A stretch of DNA of 64,000 nt from assembly GCA_050084985.1 (NCBI GenBank), contig JBITNC010000001.1:151714001-151778000 (forward strand), written 5' to 3'. The number at the start of each line of letters is the position of its first letter. The first letter of the stretch is position 1. The notes beneath the pieces are model-generated. The model was not told the origin of the DNA and ran no database searches. It saw only the letters and a program-made list of their open reading frames with translations. This stretch comes from Nageia nagi (Eukaryota; Pinophyta). The position numbers and the translations under genes were made by a program. This document shows positions 12,101 to 25,319 of the stretch, one piece after another.

Positions 12101-12439
12101 ATCTTTACCTCCTAGCTAAGATCTAGTATAATTTTGTAATAGATCTCTCTCCATCGGTGTCATGATTAGCTTATTTAGAAGGTGATGAAAACATAAATAT
12201 GGATGCAGACTAGGTGAAATAATTATTCCAGGACTTTCTACCACTAGTGGTGCAAGTTGTTAAAGATAATCTTAATGAAAATATGTTGTAGGCTTCTACA
12301 AGTAATAATTAACCCTCATTTGATGTTTCCCTAGCTGCAAGAGTATCAAAGATTGAGAATGATCACATATCTCAATAAAATTAAGAATATTATGATGGTG
12401 TTTTCACTTCACCCTTATTGGAGGATATACATAAATTTC

Positions 12440-13330
12440 AGTTACGTCCTAATCTCAAGTCCCCTAAGTTTGAGATGTTCAATGGCGATTAGGATGTGAA
12501 ACAATATCTTATAAGCTTTTAGGTGGAGTGCTTATTAAAATTAGGATCTTAAGAGAATTTAATGGTCAAATTCTTCCCAAGGAGTCTAAAAGGTGATGCC
12601 AACCAATGGTTCTATAACTTTCCAAAGGTATTAATCAATTCATTCAAGTTACTAGTCAAAACATTCATGAATCAGTATAAGCACAACATCAAAGAGCAAG
12701 GTATTGTTACATAGTTATGTGCCTTACACCAAGGGTCTAATGAAACCCTAAAGAAATATATTCCAAGATTCAAAAAGATATGAAAGCCTATTAGCAGTAA
12801 ACTAGATGAAGTTTAAATTTGTGGTATTTTTGTTAATTCCATTCTTCCATTTATTAACCAACATGTACTTGATTATACTGAGTTGGGATTTGGCATAATG
12901 AAAAAAAGAGTTTTAGCAAAATAAAAGGTCTTAATTAAGCTTGGGACTCTCAAGTATGCAACTACCACATACAATATGGATAACTCCAAGCCATACACCA
13001 AAAAGGAGGAAAAGAATGTGAATATGGTTGAAACATCTACTCTAACCATATCTGCTACAACAAGAAGTCATACATTTATTTTTCCTATTCAACCAAGGTG
13101 TATTCTATAGGATTTTTTCAAAAAGGGATTGTTGAATCCAATGGATAGAAAAGCTGATGATGATAGTGTATCATATGGAGATACATATGCTTATTTTACT
13201 TATCATCAAAGAAGGGGATACACAACAAATAAATGCAAGTCTTTAGAAGTTGCTATCCTATATCTCATTGCATAAGGGAAGTATAAAATCAAAGAAAATA
13301 ATTCCTCTATTTTGGATCAAGAATTCAATA
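12440..13330 (+). pseudogene. gypsy gag relic
   Basis: Translation after repairing nothing but reading past stops gives SPKFEMFNGD, then VKFFPRSLKGDANQWFYNF and LVKTFMNQYKHNI. This is the retrotransposon gag core (FP.SL.G.A..WF, then L...F..QY). It would form the virus-like particle that packages the RNA. Several in-frame stops and shifts interrupt it. Confidence 0.8.
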
Positions 13331-13714
13331 CCATATCAATGGATGAGGAGATTTGTGTTGTAATTTGAAGAGGAAATCCAAAGTTTATCCCAAATCTAGT
13401 CACCTTTAAACAAGTAAGTCTCCCACCTAATCTTGAAGCTTACACTATGATAGAGAAATTGAAAAATACTACTACCAAGATTAGTCTATATGATCTCATT
13501 AGTACATTGGAAAAACATAGAGAAATTTTGTATGAGTTCTTTAAAAAGGAAAAAATCCCCACAAATATATTTGTTGCTTTATTTTCTAAGAAAATATAAT
13601 CTCTTACATAATGTGATACAATTTCCTTTTCCAAATTTGAAAGGCTTAGTAAAGAATTCATTTATATGAATTCCTATCCCTCTATATTACACTTATGATA
13701 CATGGATGGGAAAT

Positions 13715-13790
13715 TAAACAAGCTATGGTAGATGTTGGGTTAGCTATAAATATATGTTCTCATAAATTCTTGCAAGATATCTGAAATAAT
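13715..13790 (+). pseudogene. gypsy aspartic protease relic
   Basis: The minimal active-site segment reads AMVDVGLAINICSHKFL, corresponding to the A.IDGG...N.C block of Tat-lineage proteases. The Gly after the catalytic Asp is Val, which should inactivate it. Confidence 0.65.
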
Positions 13791-15096
13791 GATGTACAAA
13801 TCCCCGCCCCCCCCCATGGATGAACCAAGTTTTCATATTAGAGACTTTGATAGCTCAGCCAAGAAACTACTAGGTTTAATTTCACTCTTGGTCACACTAG
13901 GTCCAATAACTATTGAAAATTCCTTTCATGTTATGTGTGGTAAACTTTTTTATAATGTACTATGAGGGAGACATTGGCTTCATGATATGGATGCAATACC
14001 TTCTACAGTGCATGGCTACCTAAAATTTGAATATAAAGTATAGATACACATAATATAAGCAGATCCAAAGCCTTATGCATTATGTGATTTAGCAAATTTG
14101 GATATTAAAGGGTTATATATGCCTCATGCTAACTTATTTGATGTCACTCCAAGAGAAGTTTAGACAACATTGATAAAGGTAGATACAAATAATTAGGTTG
14201 TAGAAATAGGCATGGGAACATATAGAATATTTCATTAAGGATCTTGGATGATAAAATAATATTGTAGTATGAATAATGCCCATGTCGTATTGAAGGGCAT
14301 CCACACCATGAGAATGGGGACCACTCAGGATATTCTTGCTTTGTAGCATCTCTATCACCTACTCTTGATTCAGTAATGATTGAAAAGATAAAAAAATCAT
14401 GGGTAGTGTTTGTACTTCATTTCCATACCCTTTTACACAAAAGTATATAACATAAAATTATAATTATAAAGGAGGAGGATTAGGAAAATTAGAACAAGGA
14501 ATGCCTTATTTTCCTACTAATTTAGGAGCTTATAAAGATAAAAAGGGTTGGGTAGTGATTAGAATAGTAAGAAGAGTTCAAGACCTATTAAATTTATTCT
14601 AAAATGCACTATGATTGAGCTTTATAATGATATTGATGAGGATTTATGGACTAATGATACTAAACCTATTGAGTTTTATTATTTTACCAATGATGATGAT
14701 TTATTGGAATGCATGGGGGCATAATAAAAATTACCCAAATCAAATAAAAAAAGGCAACCAAGTTATGTTCTTAGCCAACATGGTTATTTTGGACAAGAGG
14801 TGAATTTTAATGATGTTTTTCAAGTGCAACAGGATGATGATGAAGAGGATGAGGTCTACGATGTTCTTGACTTAGAGGAGTTTCCTTCATTATTACAAAG
14901 GAAAGATGACTTGACCTTTTCCATCGAATAACTAGTTGATGTTAATATTGGCATAAGTGACAAAGAAAGAATGATCAAAGTTGGATTTGCCCTTCCTACA
15001 CACTAACAAAAGAGGTATAAAAATAAGTTTATTGAATGTAACAAGGACTTTACATGGTCTTATTATGATATTCCTGATTTAGATCCATATTTTATC

Positions 15097-15760
15097 ATGC
15101 ATAGTTTACCACTCAAAAAAGGAGCAAAACATGTTAAGCAAACAACAATAAAAATGCATCCTTCTAAGGTATTATTAGTAAAGAAGGAAATTGAAAAATA
15201 CTTGAATGTTAGTCTCATTAGGCCTATAGAATATTCAAAATGGATGGATAATATTGTTTATGTCACTAACTTACTAAAGAGACAAGAATTTGCATTAATT
15301 TTAGAGATATAAATAATACTTTCTCAAAAGATGATTTTTCATTGCCAAACATTGATATGATTATGGATACTATTGTTGGTCATGATACTTTATCTTTTAT
15401 GGATGGATTCTTGGGATATAATAAGATTCTAATCAATCTGATTTATCAACATAAAATAACTTTTACTACACTATGGGATAATTTTTGTTAGAAGGTTATG
15501 CCTTTTGGTCTAAAAAATGTAGGAGCAACTTATCAATGTGTAATGGTTACTATGTTTCATCATGAGCATATTCACAAATTAGTGGAAGTATATGTTGATG
15601 ATATATTATTAAAATAAAAGTAAGGACAAGATCATTTGAAATTTCTTGAAGAGGTATTTTCCATTTTCAAAAAGTAAAAGGTTAGAATAAAACCTTAAAA
15701 GTGTACTTTTGGTGTTACTTTGAGAAAATTGTTAGGCCTTATGGTTTTAAAAACAGGAAT
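15097..15760 (+). pseudogene. gypsy reverse transcriptase relic
   Basis: KMHPSKVLLVKKEIEKYL and SLIRPIEYSKWMDNIVYVTN open the domain. SFMDGFLGYNKI, VMPFGLKNVGATYQ and VYVDDILLK (YVDD at about 15,589-15,606) follow, a complete set of gypsy RT landmarks. A stop codon follows ILLK and another precedes KVMPFG. The catalytic Asp pair is kept but the frame is not. Confidence 0.9.
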
Positions 15761-15989
15761 TAAAGTGGATCCCAAAAAGGTGAAGGCCATTGTTAGCATG
15801 CTACCTCCCAAAAATATCAAACAATTAAGAAGTCTCCAACGTAAGATAAATTTAGTAAGAAGATTCATTTCTTAAATTGGTGATAAATATATACAATTCA
15901 CTCATTTGTTGAAAAATGATGTAAAGTTTTTATGGGATGGAAAATGTCAAAAGGAATTTGAAGATATCAAATAGTATTTGCTCAATCCA

Positions 15990-16400
15990 CCTATCTTGGT
16001 TCCCATGGAATTTAGTAAAGAAGTAGACCTCTATATATTAGTCACATTGTTAGCCTTGGGGTAAATATTATGTCAGTAAGATGATGATAAAAAGGAAAGA
16101 GAAATCTACTACCTCAACAAGACTCTCATAGAATATGAAACAAGATACACTCCCATGGAAATAATTTATTTTGGTATTGTATTTGCTACTAAATAATTGA
16201 GGTATTATATTCTATATTACATCATTTATATTTTTAGCCTTATCAATCCACTAAAATATCTCATAACTAAGCAACATGTCTCAGAAAGAGTAGCTAAGTG
16301 GTTAATGTTATTGCAAGAATTTGACATAAATGTGGTAAAGAAAAAAATCTATAAAGGGATAAGAAATCATATATCTCATTGCAAAATTTCCCCAAAATGA
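15990..16400 (+). pseudogene. gypsy RNase H (first copy) relic
   Basis: Blocks EIYYLNKTLIEYETRYTPME and VAKWLMLLQEFDI are typical of the RNase H directly following gypsy RT. Stops interrupt it, and the 67-codon open stretch (16,197-16,400) covers its end. Confidence 0.75.
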
Positions 16401-16544
16401 TGGAATCATCATCCATAAATATTTCCTTGATGATTATAATAGTATGATCTATCTCAACAGTGCATACATTGTGGAGGAGAGTGCCCATGCCATTATAAAG
16501 ACAAGTGGGAGATCCTAGATGAATTTGTATGCCTTGTAGAGGAT

Positions 16545-16960
16545 GAGACCAAGGATTGGACATTGTATTTTTATGGTTCAAAGTGCACATACAGAGCAGG
16601 GGAAGGTAGTATATTGGTCTCACCTTAAAATGATATTATTCCTATGGCATATAAGCTTGGATTTGAGTGCACTAATAATATTGCATAATATGAGTAATTA
16701 ATATTGGGTTTAAAAGTAGTTATCCTTATTAAAATAAAATATTTGTAGATATATGGTGATTCTCATCTTGTTATTTACCAAGTTAATGATATATACAATA
16801 CAAAAGATGAGAATTTGTTCCCATACATGTTGGTAGTTGTTGATATTCTTCATCAGTTTAATAGGTACACCATTGAAAACATTCCAAGAACAAATAATAG
16901 ATATGCAAATGCAATGGTAAGTGAAGCTTATTTGGCTCTAATTGAAATAGAATATTAAGA
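16545..16960 (+). pseudogene. Second (archaeal-type) RNase H relic
   Basis: WTLYFYGSKCTYRAGEGS, then ILVSP and IYGDSHLVIYQVND, repeat the DGS..G.GAG..L and GDS..V..QV pattern of the additional RNase H found in Tat-lineage elements. The first catalytic Asp is Tyr (FYGS). This second domain is the best evidence for lineage. Confidence 0.75.
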
Positions 16961-17699
16961 AATAATTTTGAAGCTTAAGCATTGAATACATCATCTTATG
17001 TAGATAACAAAAATGATATAGAGGTATATTGTGTTACTCATACAGGGGGATCATTGTTAATAAATGATAAATAGCACATGAGTCTTGCAAAGGGGTATTT
17101 TTAATATAAATTTGAATTATTGGTATATCAGTAAGTATTTTATAAGGGGAGGGGGTAGGGGTGTTTAAAATTCATGTAATATATTTAAATGGATCAAAGT
17201 CATTACTTTCATATGTATTAGCTATATATTTAGGAAAAGGCTATCCATCAATCATAATTAACCACATATAATATTTGTATGTCAAAAATCTATCACCTTT
17301 TCCTCACCCCCTCCTTAAATTTTATTCCCAAATTTCTAGTTGTCTTATCATGTATGTATATCAAGTGATTTTTCAGTATGATCATTTTTTTTCACTTTTA
17401 AGTGAACTTATTTTGCACATAAATTCTTTTCACTCCATTGTGGGAATCATCATTTTGGATGATTCTTTTCAATTAGAAAAGTTCTAGACTGCTATTATTC
17501 CATGTGATCATATCAAGGGATAAAACTACTAAGGGGTATTAATTTTTTTTTAAAAGTCCATGGACATAGGTGTTATGAAGGATTTCTATTAAGTGACACC
17601 CCATGGTTACTCAAGCAGATACTAATCCATCATTCTATGTAGATATTTATCAATACCTAAAGGATCAAATGATCCTATAATATTTTAATAGAAATGAGA

Positions 17700-17965
17700 A
17701 AGTAAGATTGAAAATGATAGCTCTCAAGTATGTTATAATTGGTGAGGTGTTGTACACAAGATCATTCGATGGAGTGCTCCTAAGATGTATCACACATAAT
17801 AAAATTGTAACAACACTTGAACAAGTACATGAAGGTTTATGTAGGGGGAATTTCTTTGTAAAATCTTTATACACTAAGCTCTTGTGTATAGGATATTATT
17901 GTCCTTCTATGGAAGAAGTACCAAAAAATTTCAATTCCATGCACCTAAAATGCTTTTGCATGTGA
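17700..17965 (+). pseudogene. gypsy integrase zinc-finger relic; catalytic core missing
   Basis: An 85-codon open frame reads LEQVHEGLCRGNFFVKS, then LCIGYYCPSMEEV, matching the HHCC region (VHEG.CG.H.., GYYWPTM..) of gypsy integrases, with the second His lost. The DDE core that should follow is absent. The sequence passes into an (AT)n tract and a 190-bp repeat instead. Confidence 0.75.
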
Positions 17966-18098
17966 GAAAGCAACTTCATACCTCGCACATCATAATGCAT
18001 CAAAATAAGGTACATGTACAATATTGTATATTTTTATTTTAATTTTTACTTCTAATTTTTGTATGGCATCGATGCCATCCTTCTGCACCTATGGTGTC

Positions 18099-18101
<3 letters not shown>

Positions 18102-18180
<79 letters not shown>
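18102..18180. repeat. (AT)n microsatellite inside the gypsy element
   Basis: An uninterrupted 79-base AT alternation at the point where the integrase core is lost. Reading frames on both strands through it (Tyr-Ile repeats) are artefacts. Confidence 0.95.
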
Positions 18181-18182
<2 letters not shown>

Positions 18183-18560
18183 GCTTACAACCATAAAAGC
18201 ATAATGTCTATGGACCACAGACATAAAATGCTAGGTCATCAATGGTCAATGATACAACTAGTGAGAGTTCACTCACTTAAAAGCAAACAATGATAAACCT
18301 GTTATTGAGGATGTTGATATTGATTTATACTCAATAGAAAATGCACCTTGCTGTGTATCCAAATATGGTTATGTTTACAACCATAAAAGCATAATATATA
18401 TGGGCCATATACATAAAAGATTAGGTTGCCAATGGCCAATAATATGGCTAGTAAGAGTTCACTCACTTAAAAAAAATTGGCGATACAACCATTAGTGAGG
18501 ATGTTGACATTGAATCATACTCAATGGATGATGCACCTCATTATGTATATATACATCATA
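18181..18560 (+). repeat. 190-bp tandem repeat, two copies
   Basis: Copies start ATGCTTACAACCATAAAAG (18,181) and ATGTTTACAACCATAAAAG (18,371) and share AGAGTTCACTCACTTAAAA and GAGGATGTTGA blocks. They lie in the 3' non-coding part of the gypsy element. Further downstream, 18,586-18,879 is a 97-codon frame with no recognised domain. Confidence 0.8.
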
Positions 18561-18988
18561 GGGTATCTAAGATCATTTTGCAAAAATGGAGATTAGCAAA
18601 AATCTCTATCAGAATCACATCATTCATGTTGTTAGTACTATCCTTATGGCATCAATGTCATTCATAGTTCCTCAACATAACACCAGTAATCATCAAAATT
18701 CCTCTACATCAATGTATGAATTCCAAGGTATTAGAATCCCTAGTACTAGGTATGAAGGAGTCATCACTTCCATTCTTGCACAATCACATAGGGCAAGGAT
18801 GACAAATTCTTCATATTTTGATTTGGTTACTCCATCCATGGAGTTTTCCTATGATAACGAAGCCAAAAGGTGGCAATGAAGGACCTTCGCCAAAGGATCA
18901 TATTATTGTACAAGAGTTAAAAGTTCTCAAAAATTTTCTTCTACTCTTCTTCTTTAGACATGTAATTTTACTTCTTTCCATCACATCT

Positions 18989-19004
18989 CTAAAGAGGGGC
19001 AAAA
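18989..19004 (+). promoter_or_regulatory. Polypurine tract of the gypsy element
   Basis: TAAAGAGGGGCAAAA lies directly before the 3' LTR start. It is purine-rich as required for plus-strand priming. Confidence 0.7.
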
Positions 19005-19632
19005 TGTAGATACCTAAAAATGAATTCTCATCTATTAAATAATTCATTTTTATGGTATAAATGGATATTATTATAAAAATAGGTTAGAATACACCCCATG
19101 TGATGTAATTAATGTAAAAGGATCACAAAATGATGTAAGCTATGTAAAATATTAAGAAAAGAACCACAAGCTATGTAATACATGAAGATCCCAAGAAAAG
19201 AAAAATATCAAGGTGTTGCTATAAAAGAATATCAAAGGAAAAAGATTCCCTATCTAATAATTGGATATCATATAGGTTGACACATGTGTATTATATCATC
19301 CAAACAATAATGGTATTTTGTAACACCACCTATTTGAGGATCTGTTATCTATATCATGTTTTACATTCTTTAATTTTAGCATTTGATCTGATAACTTTCA
19401 AAATGTTGATGTCATGCATAAACTAAGTTTATCATATCTATGTTGTAGTTATGGAGTCTGAGTGAATTGGATTTGAGTGAGGAGTTTGTTTGTGACCTAA
19501 GTATGTAGATTTGAGGAAAGGTAGTATTCAATCATTTTACAAAAACTAGTATATTTTCATATATGCTTCTATAAATACATTGTAAAGAAATAGTGTTTTA
19601 TTTTATTGCATCATCATTATTTTTTGTCTACA
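19005..19632 (+). repeat. 3' LTR of the gypsy element
   Basis: Runs from TGTAGATACC to TGTCTACA (628 bp), collinear with 11,443-12,074. The short inverted ends TGTAGA / TCTACA are intact, and CCATG follows immediately. Confidence 0.9.
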
Positions 19633-19637
19633 CCATG

Positions 19638-21260
19638 ACTGATCACATTTATTTTATATACCCCTATATGGTGTTTTCTTTGAAATAAATTAAAATAACT
19701 ATAATTTCAAGGCTATAAATAAATTACAATGACCCTATTTATAATTTCAAGGCTATATGAACCAAAACCCATGTAATTTTAATTACTACAATATAAATTA
19801 ATTTTAAATTAAATATAATTTTAGGATTTAAATACTAATATTTTAATTTATTTTCCTAAAATTTTGGTTAGTAGGTGGAAATACAAGCTTGCCAATCCTG
19901 TAAAATAAAATTGTAAAATGTTCCAATTATAGAACCAAAAATGATGATTCTAATGTTTTTCCTAAATATTATATATATTAAAATCAAGTATGATAAAAAA
20001 AGATATTAAAGAGGCCTTTATATTGTATTAATTTTTTTATAATGTTTTTTGCTTTAATATAGGGTCCCAAAATCTATTTACAATATTAACATTTGCATAG
20101 AACCATAACCATTCCTTTGCATACAAGGTTTATAAAACTTTTAATGAAATAATAAAAAAATGTTATTCTAACTTGAGGCTTCTTCCTTCACCTATTAGAC
20201 TCGAGAGGACTTGTACAACTATATATTCCTTAATTCTTTGGATTACAATATATTATATAGAGTCTTCCTTTACCAAGTTATTCTAAACAATGTCTTGGTT
20301 TAGGAATACCTTTAACTAAGGATATATTGAAGCATCCTCATATCCTACATCAATTATAGCACCTCAATTTCAAATGATAATAGAAACCTACCATAAATCA
20401 AAAGACACTATCTAGATATTATTGGTTAAGGCAATATTTGTGCTTCTTTACCCTTGCCCAAATATATTAATGACCTGCTTTCTTTTTATTTATTTTTTTA
20501 ATATGTATTCACTTAATAAATTCATGAACATATGTATCTTTTCCATTATTTTGTGTGAAGAGGGAGGCTTTCAACCTCATTTATCCTCTCCTCTTATTTT
20601 GTTACAAACTATGATTCTATTAGAGGATATTAATTATCCATCTTGGGAAGAGGAATACCTATGAGAATATTGGATGGTATCAAGGTTGTTTTAAATCACT
20701 AATACTACTAAGACTCTAACCTCCAACATAGGTAATCATTCCATATCATTTCTATTGATACAATTAAGAAGCCAAGGCTCCTTGGGCTTTTCTATGACTA
20801 CTTTGAGATACCACAAAATCTTTGAGAGGATTAGAGGTCCAATAAAAGGGGTGGACTATACATGTTAGGATCCTTATCAAGGTAAATTTTAATCCCCACT
20901 AAAAAAATCCCCCTTTTAAAAATCTAGTGAATCTACTTGAAACTTATTTAAAAATGAAGGCAAAATTAGCAAAATCCTATTTAGAAACATTTACAGTTTT
21001 TATATTGATTTGTAAAATATTGTAATTTTTTTGGGTGAATTTAGTTATTTTAAATAAATTACTTATAAATTAAAATATATTAAATTTAACCATGCACCTA
21101 ACTCGAAAATATATTAAATTTAATAATGCAATTGACTCAACAACATATCACCACACAACCAACTTGATCTCAAAATAAGCATAAATTATTATATGGTGAT
21201 ATGGAACTGATTAAATCTCAAAATATGTGTAAACTATAAGCTTACTCTATAATGTGATGG
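19638..21260. other. AT-rich spacer, nothing recognised
   Basis: No domain, repeat partner or clean splice-bounded exon was seen. The 80-codon frame at 20,422-20,664 has no recognisable motif. Confidence 0.5.
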
Positions 21261-22626
<1,366 letters not shown>

Positions 22627-23330
22627 ATTATTAACACATAAGAAGTAATTTTAATTTAATTAAAATACTTTTTTAGGTATTTGAAATAATTTATTAAATA
22701 AATGCTCTTTTCCATGTGCACTCTCATCTACCTTTATGTTTTGTCATAATAGGTCAACTTGGCATCACAATAAGCCTAAGGAGAAGCCTTAACACTATAC
22801 CTATTTCCTATAAAGGTGAAGGGGTTGTGTATGATCAAATATATGATATAAAATGACATAACACTGAATCCTTGATAGGTGGAAATATACTTGTGTCAAT
22901 CTTGATCGGTATTTCTTAACACCACCTATCAATTCTAGATTTTGTTATACTCTGAGCTTTGCATTCCTATGATCTTTAATCCCTTTATGGGAAAGATTAT
23001 ATGCATAAAAGGTGGGATGATAACATCAAGTGAAAGGGAGAGGTATTCTAGAATGATAACTAAGAAACATCATTGGGTTCCTAGCATTATCGTTAGGTTG
23101 AGGTAGGATTCATGGCTTCGTATTTTGAAGAAGCTCATCATTCATCCTCGTTCGATTGAATTTTGTATTTTCTCTTCATCATAGGTAAAATACATGTTTC
23201 TATATTTTGTAAATCTAGTTTTGATAGGTCAAGATCAATTAGGTCATTGCCATATTTCATTTTGTTAATTTCCTATTATTCTATAGTTAATTAGAAAATT
23301 TAATGTTTTGTAAATAACCCTAATTATTAT
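22627..23330 (+). mobile_element. LTR of family B, plus orientation (probably solo)
   Basis: Collinear with the reverse complement of 55,570-56,205. Shared landmarks are TATTAACAC at the start, TTTAATTAAAATAC, ACTTGTGTCAATCTTGA against ACTTGTGTCATTCTTGA, AACACCACCTAT and ACATCAAGTGAAAGGG. It contains CCTATAAAGGTGAA as a likely core promoter. No polypurine tract precedes this copy, unlike the copy at 56,205. Confidence 0.7.
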
Positions 23331-23573
23331 TATTTTGATTATAAAAATATCATGAAAAGATAAATAATAATATTAACAATGAACTTTTATTAAGATATAA
23401 CATTATCAACCTATACAATATCCACTGAGAACCAACCCATTTTCACTCTTATTAGAAAAAATAAAAGCCTAAGCTTGCAAGGTTAACATATTTTTAATGA
23501 AATAACTAGACATGGGTTTATTTTCCAAGCAACTATTATAACAACCTTGATAGACATGTATTGAAAATGTAAC

Positions 23574-23889
23574 ACTAGACATGTATGGTTGATCTTCTTG
23601 GTCATGTTGGGCATCTAGATGAAGCAAAAAGACTTACAAATAACATGCTAATAAAACCTAATGCAATTATGATAACAGCTAAGAATAAAACTTATTTTTT
23701 GAAGCTTGCACTAATAATGAAACATAATACATGTATGGTTGACCTTATTATCCATGCTTGGGCATATAGATGAAGAAAAATACTTTATAAATAACATACC
23801 AATAAATTATTATGTAAAATATATATCAACATATAAAGAAATTACTACATAGAATTTAGGACTAGATGGTCAATGCAAACATAGGCACA
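23574..23889 (+). pseudogene. 316-bp unit carrying PPR gene fragments (copy A)
   Basis: Plus-strand translation starts MVDLLGHVGHLDEAKRL, continues NNMLIKPNAI and then TCMVDLIIHAWAYR. These match the MVDLLGRAGHLDEA and MPIKPNA blocks near the C-terminal end of plant E/DYW-type pentatricopeptide-repeat proteins. Such proteins bind organellar RNA and often act in RNA editing. The unit holds two partial copies of the same block in one 62-codon frame, then stops. An inverted copy with exactly the same ends is at 33,625-33,940. Copy A abuts the copia fragment at 23,890. Confidence 0.75.
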
Positions 23890-25319
23890 AGTTCTTAATT
23901 TTTCATGAATTGAATGCTTTTATGGTTAAGGTGGCCTAATTGATGGTACCAAAGATTTCCCCTAGAGAAAACATTCATAGCAAGGCACATATTTATTGAC
24001 ACTTGATCCATATGTAGAGATCATCTTTCACTAATCCTTTCATCAAAGTTGCAAGTCCCTTATTCATGCCCCAAGAGTGTGATTTGAACTCAAATAAGTG
24101 TCATTTCCTTGCAACTTGAATTATGGAAATAAGATTCATACTAAGTTTTGGCACACCCAACACATTTTCAAGAACCTTTCCATGCAATAACACACTCTTA
24201 GTACTTTGGACTTCAAGAATTGAATTATCACCTATCTTAACTACATCCTTTCTATACTTATGAAAATTTTACCTTGGACTTCAAGAATTGAATTATCACC
24301 TATCTTAACTACATCTTTTCTATACTTATGAAAATTTTTATACTTTTATTTTCAAAACACATATGATTTGTGCATCTAAAGTCAACAATCTAATCATTCA
24401 AGAAAGTGTGAGACTTGGAATAAAAACCACAAACAAAAGTAGATTTATTATTCTTCTTATTACCTTTGAAGTTGTTTGCTTTTTCATATCCTTTGCCACC
24501 TTGTTCTTTCTTTTTCTTATAGTAATATGATTCCTTATGACCATATATGCCACATAAATTATAATTGCTATCAAATTTGGATTTGAATTTGCTAGAGTTA
24601 TTATGGTCTTTTTGTTATTTATTTCCACCTTTTTTGAAATCTTTTTCAGAGCATGGGAAGATTTTTTTTTTGAAATTATTTTTGAAGTGAATATTCATTG
24701 GTCCTAGTGCCATAGAATTATCCTTAGCAGAGGATATCAATAACTTTTTATTGAGTGTTTCTTCATTTTTTAGGAGAAGCCTTAAAAGATTTTCTAAGGA
24801 GAATACTTCTTCTTCTTTGAGCCTCATCTCAATGACTGCCATAAAGTGAATGAATTTAGTGGAGAGGCTTTTAAGGATGATGAACACCATAAACTCATCA
24901 TTGATCTAGTTTTCACACCCCACAAGTTGGATCCTAAGATCAATAATCTTGTTTAAGTATATTTCAACATTTTAATTTTCTTCTTGATGTGATTGAAATA
25001 ATTTTTGGAGGATTATGAACCTCTTGGAGAATTTGGTTCCAAGGTAGATTTTCTTCATCCTATCCCAAGATTCCTTTGTAGAGTTTGAAGAAGAGGTCAT
25101 GAGAAGGATTTTATCTAAAAATGCATGAAAGATCATAAAGGTTTTTAGCTTATTCTTTATTTTGTAAGCCTCAAGTTCCTTCTCATTTGTTTGAGCAACT
25201 TGGTTTTCATTTACCATTTGCCATATTTTCCATGCTTGGAGCTTTACTTTCATCCTAGGTTCCCAAATTTCATAGTTATAACCATTTAGGATGTGCTTGG
25301 GTGAAAAAGAGTCTCCCAT
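23890..25319 (-). mobile_element. copia fragment 1: gag, zinc knuckle, protease, GAG-pre-integrase
   Basis: Reading the minus strand from 25,319: MGDSFSPKHILNGYNYEIW (start of copia gag), SWDRMKKIYLG and LFQSHQEEN, then the segment 24,615-24,890. After it come a decayed CCHC knuckle (LCGIYGHKESYY), the protease segment IVDFRCTNHMCFEN (normally VDSGCT) and NLWYHQLGHLNHKSIQFM of the GAG-pre-integrase domain. It ends abruptly at 23,890 against the PPR unit. The catalytic DSG is DFR, and several stops separate the open stretches (24,972-25,319, 24,615-24,890, 24,398-24,628). The same family continues, in opposite orientation, at 33,941. Confidence 0.85.
24206..24341 (-). repeat. 68-bp tandem duplication in copia fragment 1
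   Basis: TTGGACTTCAAGAATTGAAT begins at 24,206 and again at 24,274. The two 68-bp copies are nearly identical. The length is not a multiple of three, so this duplication shifts the frame. Confidence 0.9.

Larger units (their letters stand above)
11443..19632 (+). mobile_element. Complete degenerate Ty3/gypsy retrotransposon, Tat-like lineage
   Basis: An 8.2-kb element with two related LTRs beginning TGTAGA and ending in TACA, flanked by the CCATG duplication. Internal order is gag, protease, reverse transcriptase, RNase H, a second RNase H, then the integrase zinc-finger part. The protease motif VDVGLAINIC and the second RNase H downstream of the first point to the Tat (Ogre-like) group. The sequence after the 5' LTR, TTGGTGAATCTACT, resembles the Arg-tRNA type primer site of that group. 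Every domain carries stop codons or frameshifts, so the copy is inactive. The LTRs differ by many, mostly transition, changes, so the insertion is old. Confidence 0.9.

Noticed and set aside
18024-18293. Tyr-Ile-rich reading frames on both strands
   Set aside because: Produced by the (AT)n tract inside the gypsy element.
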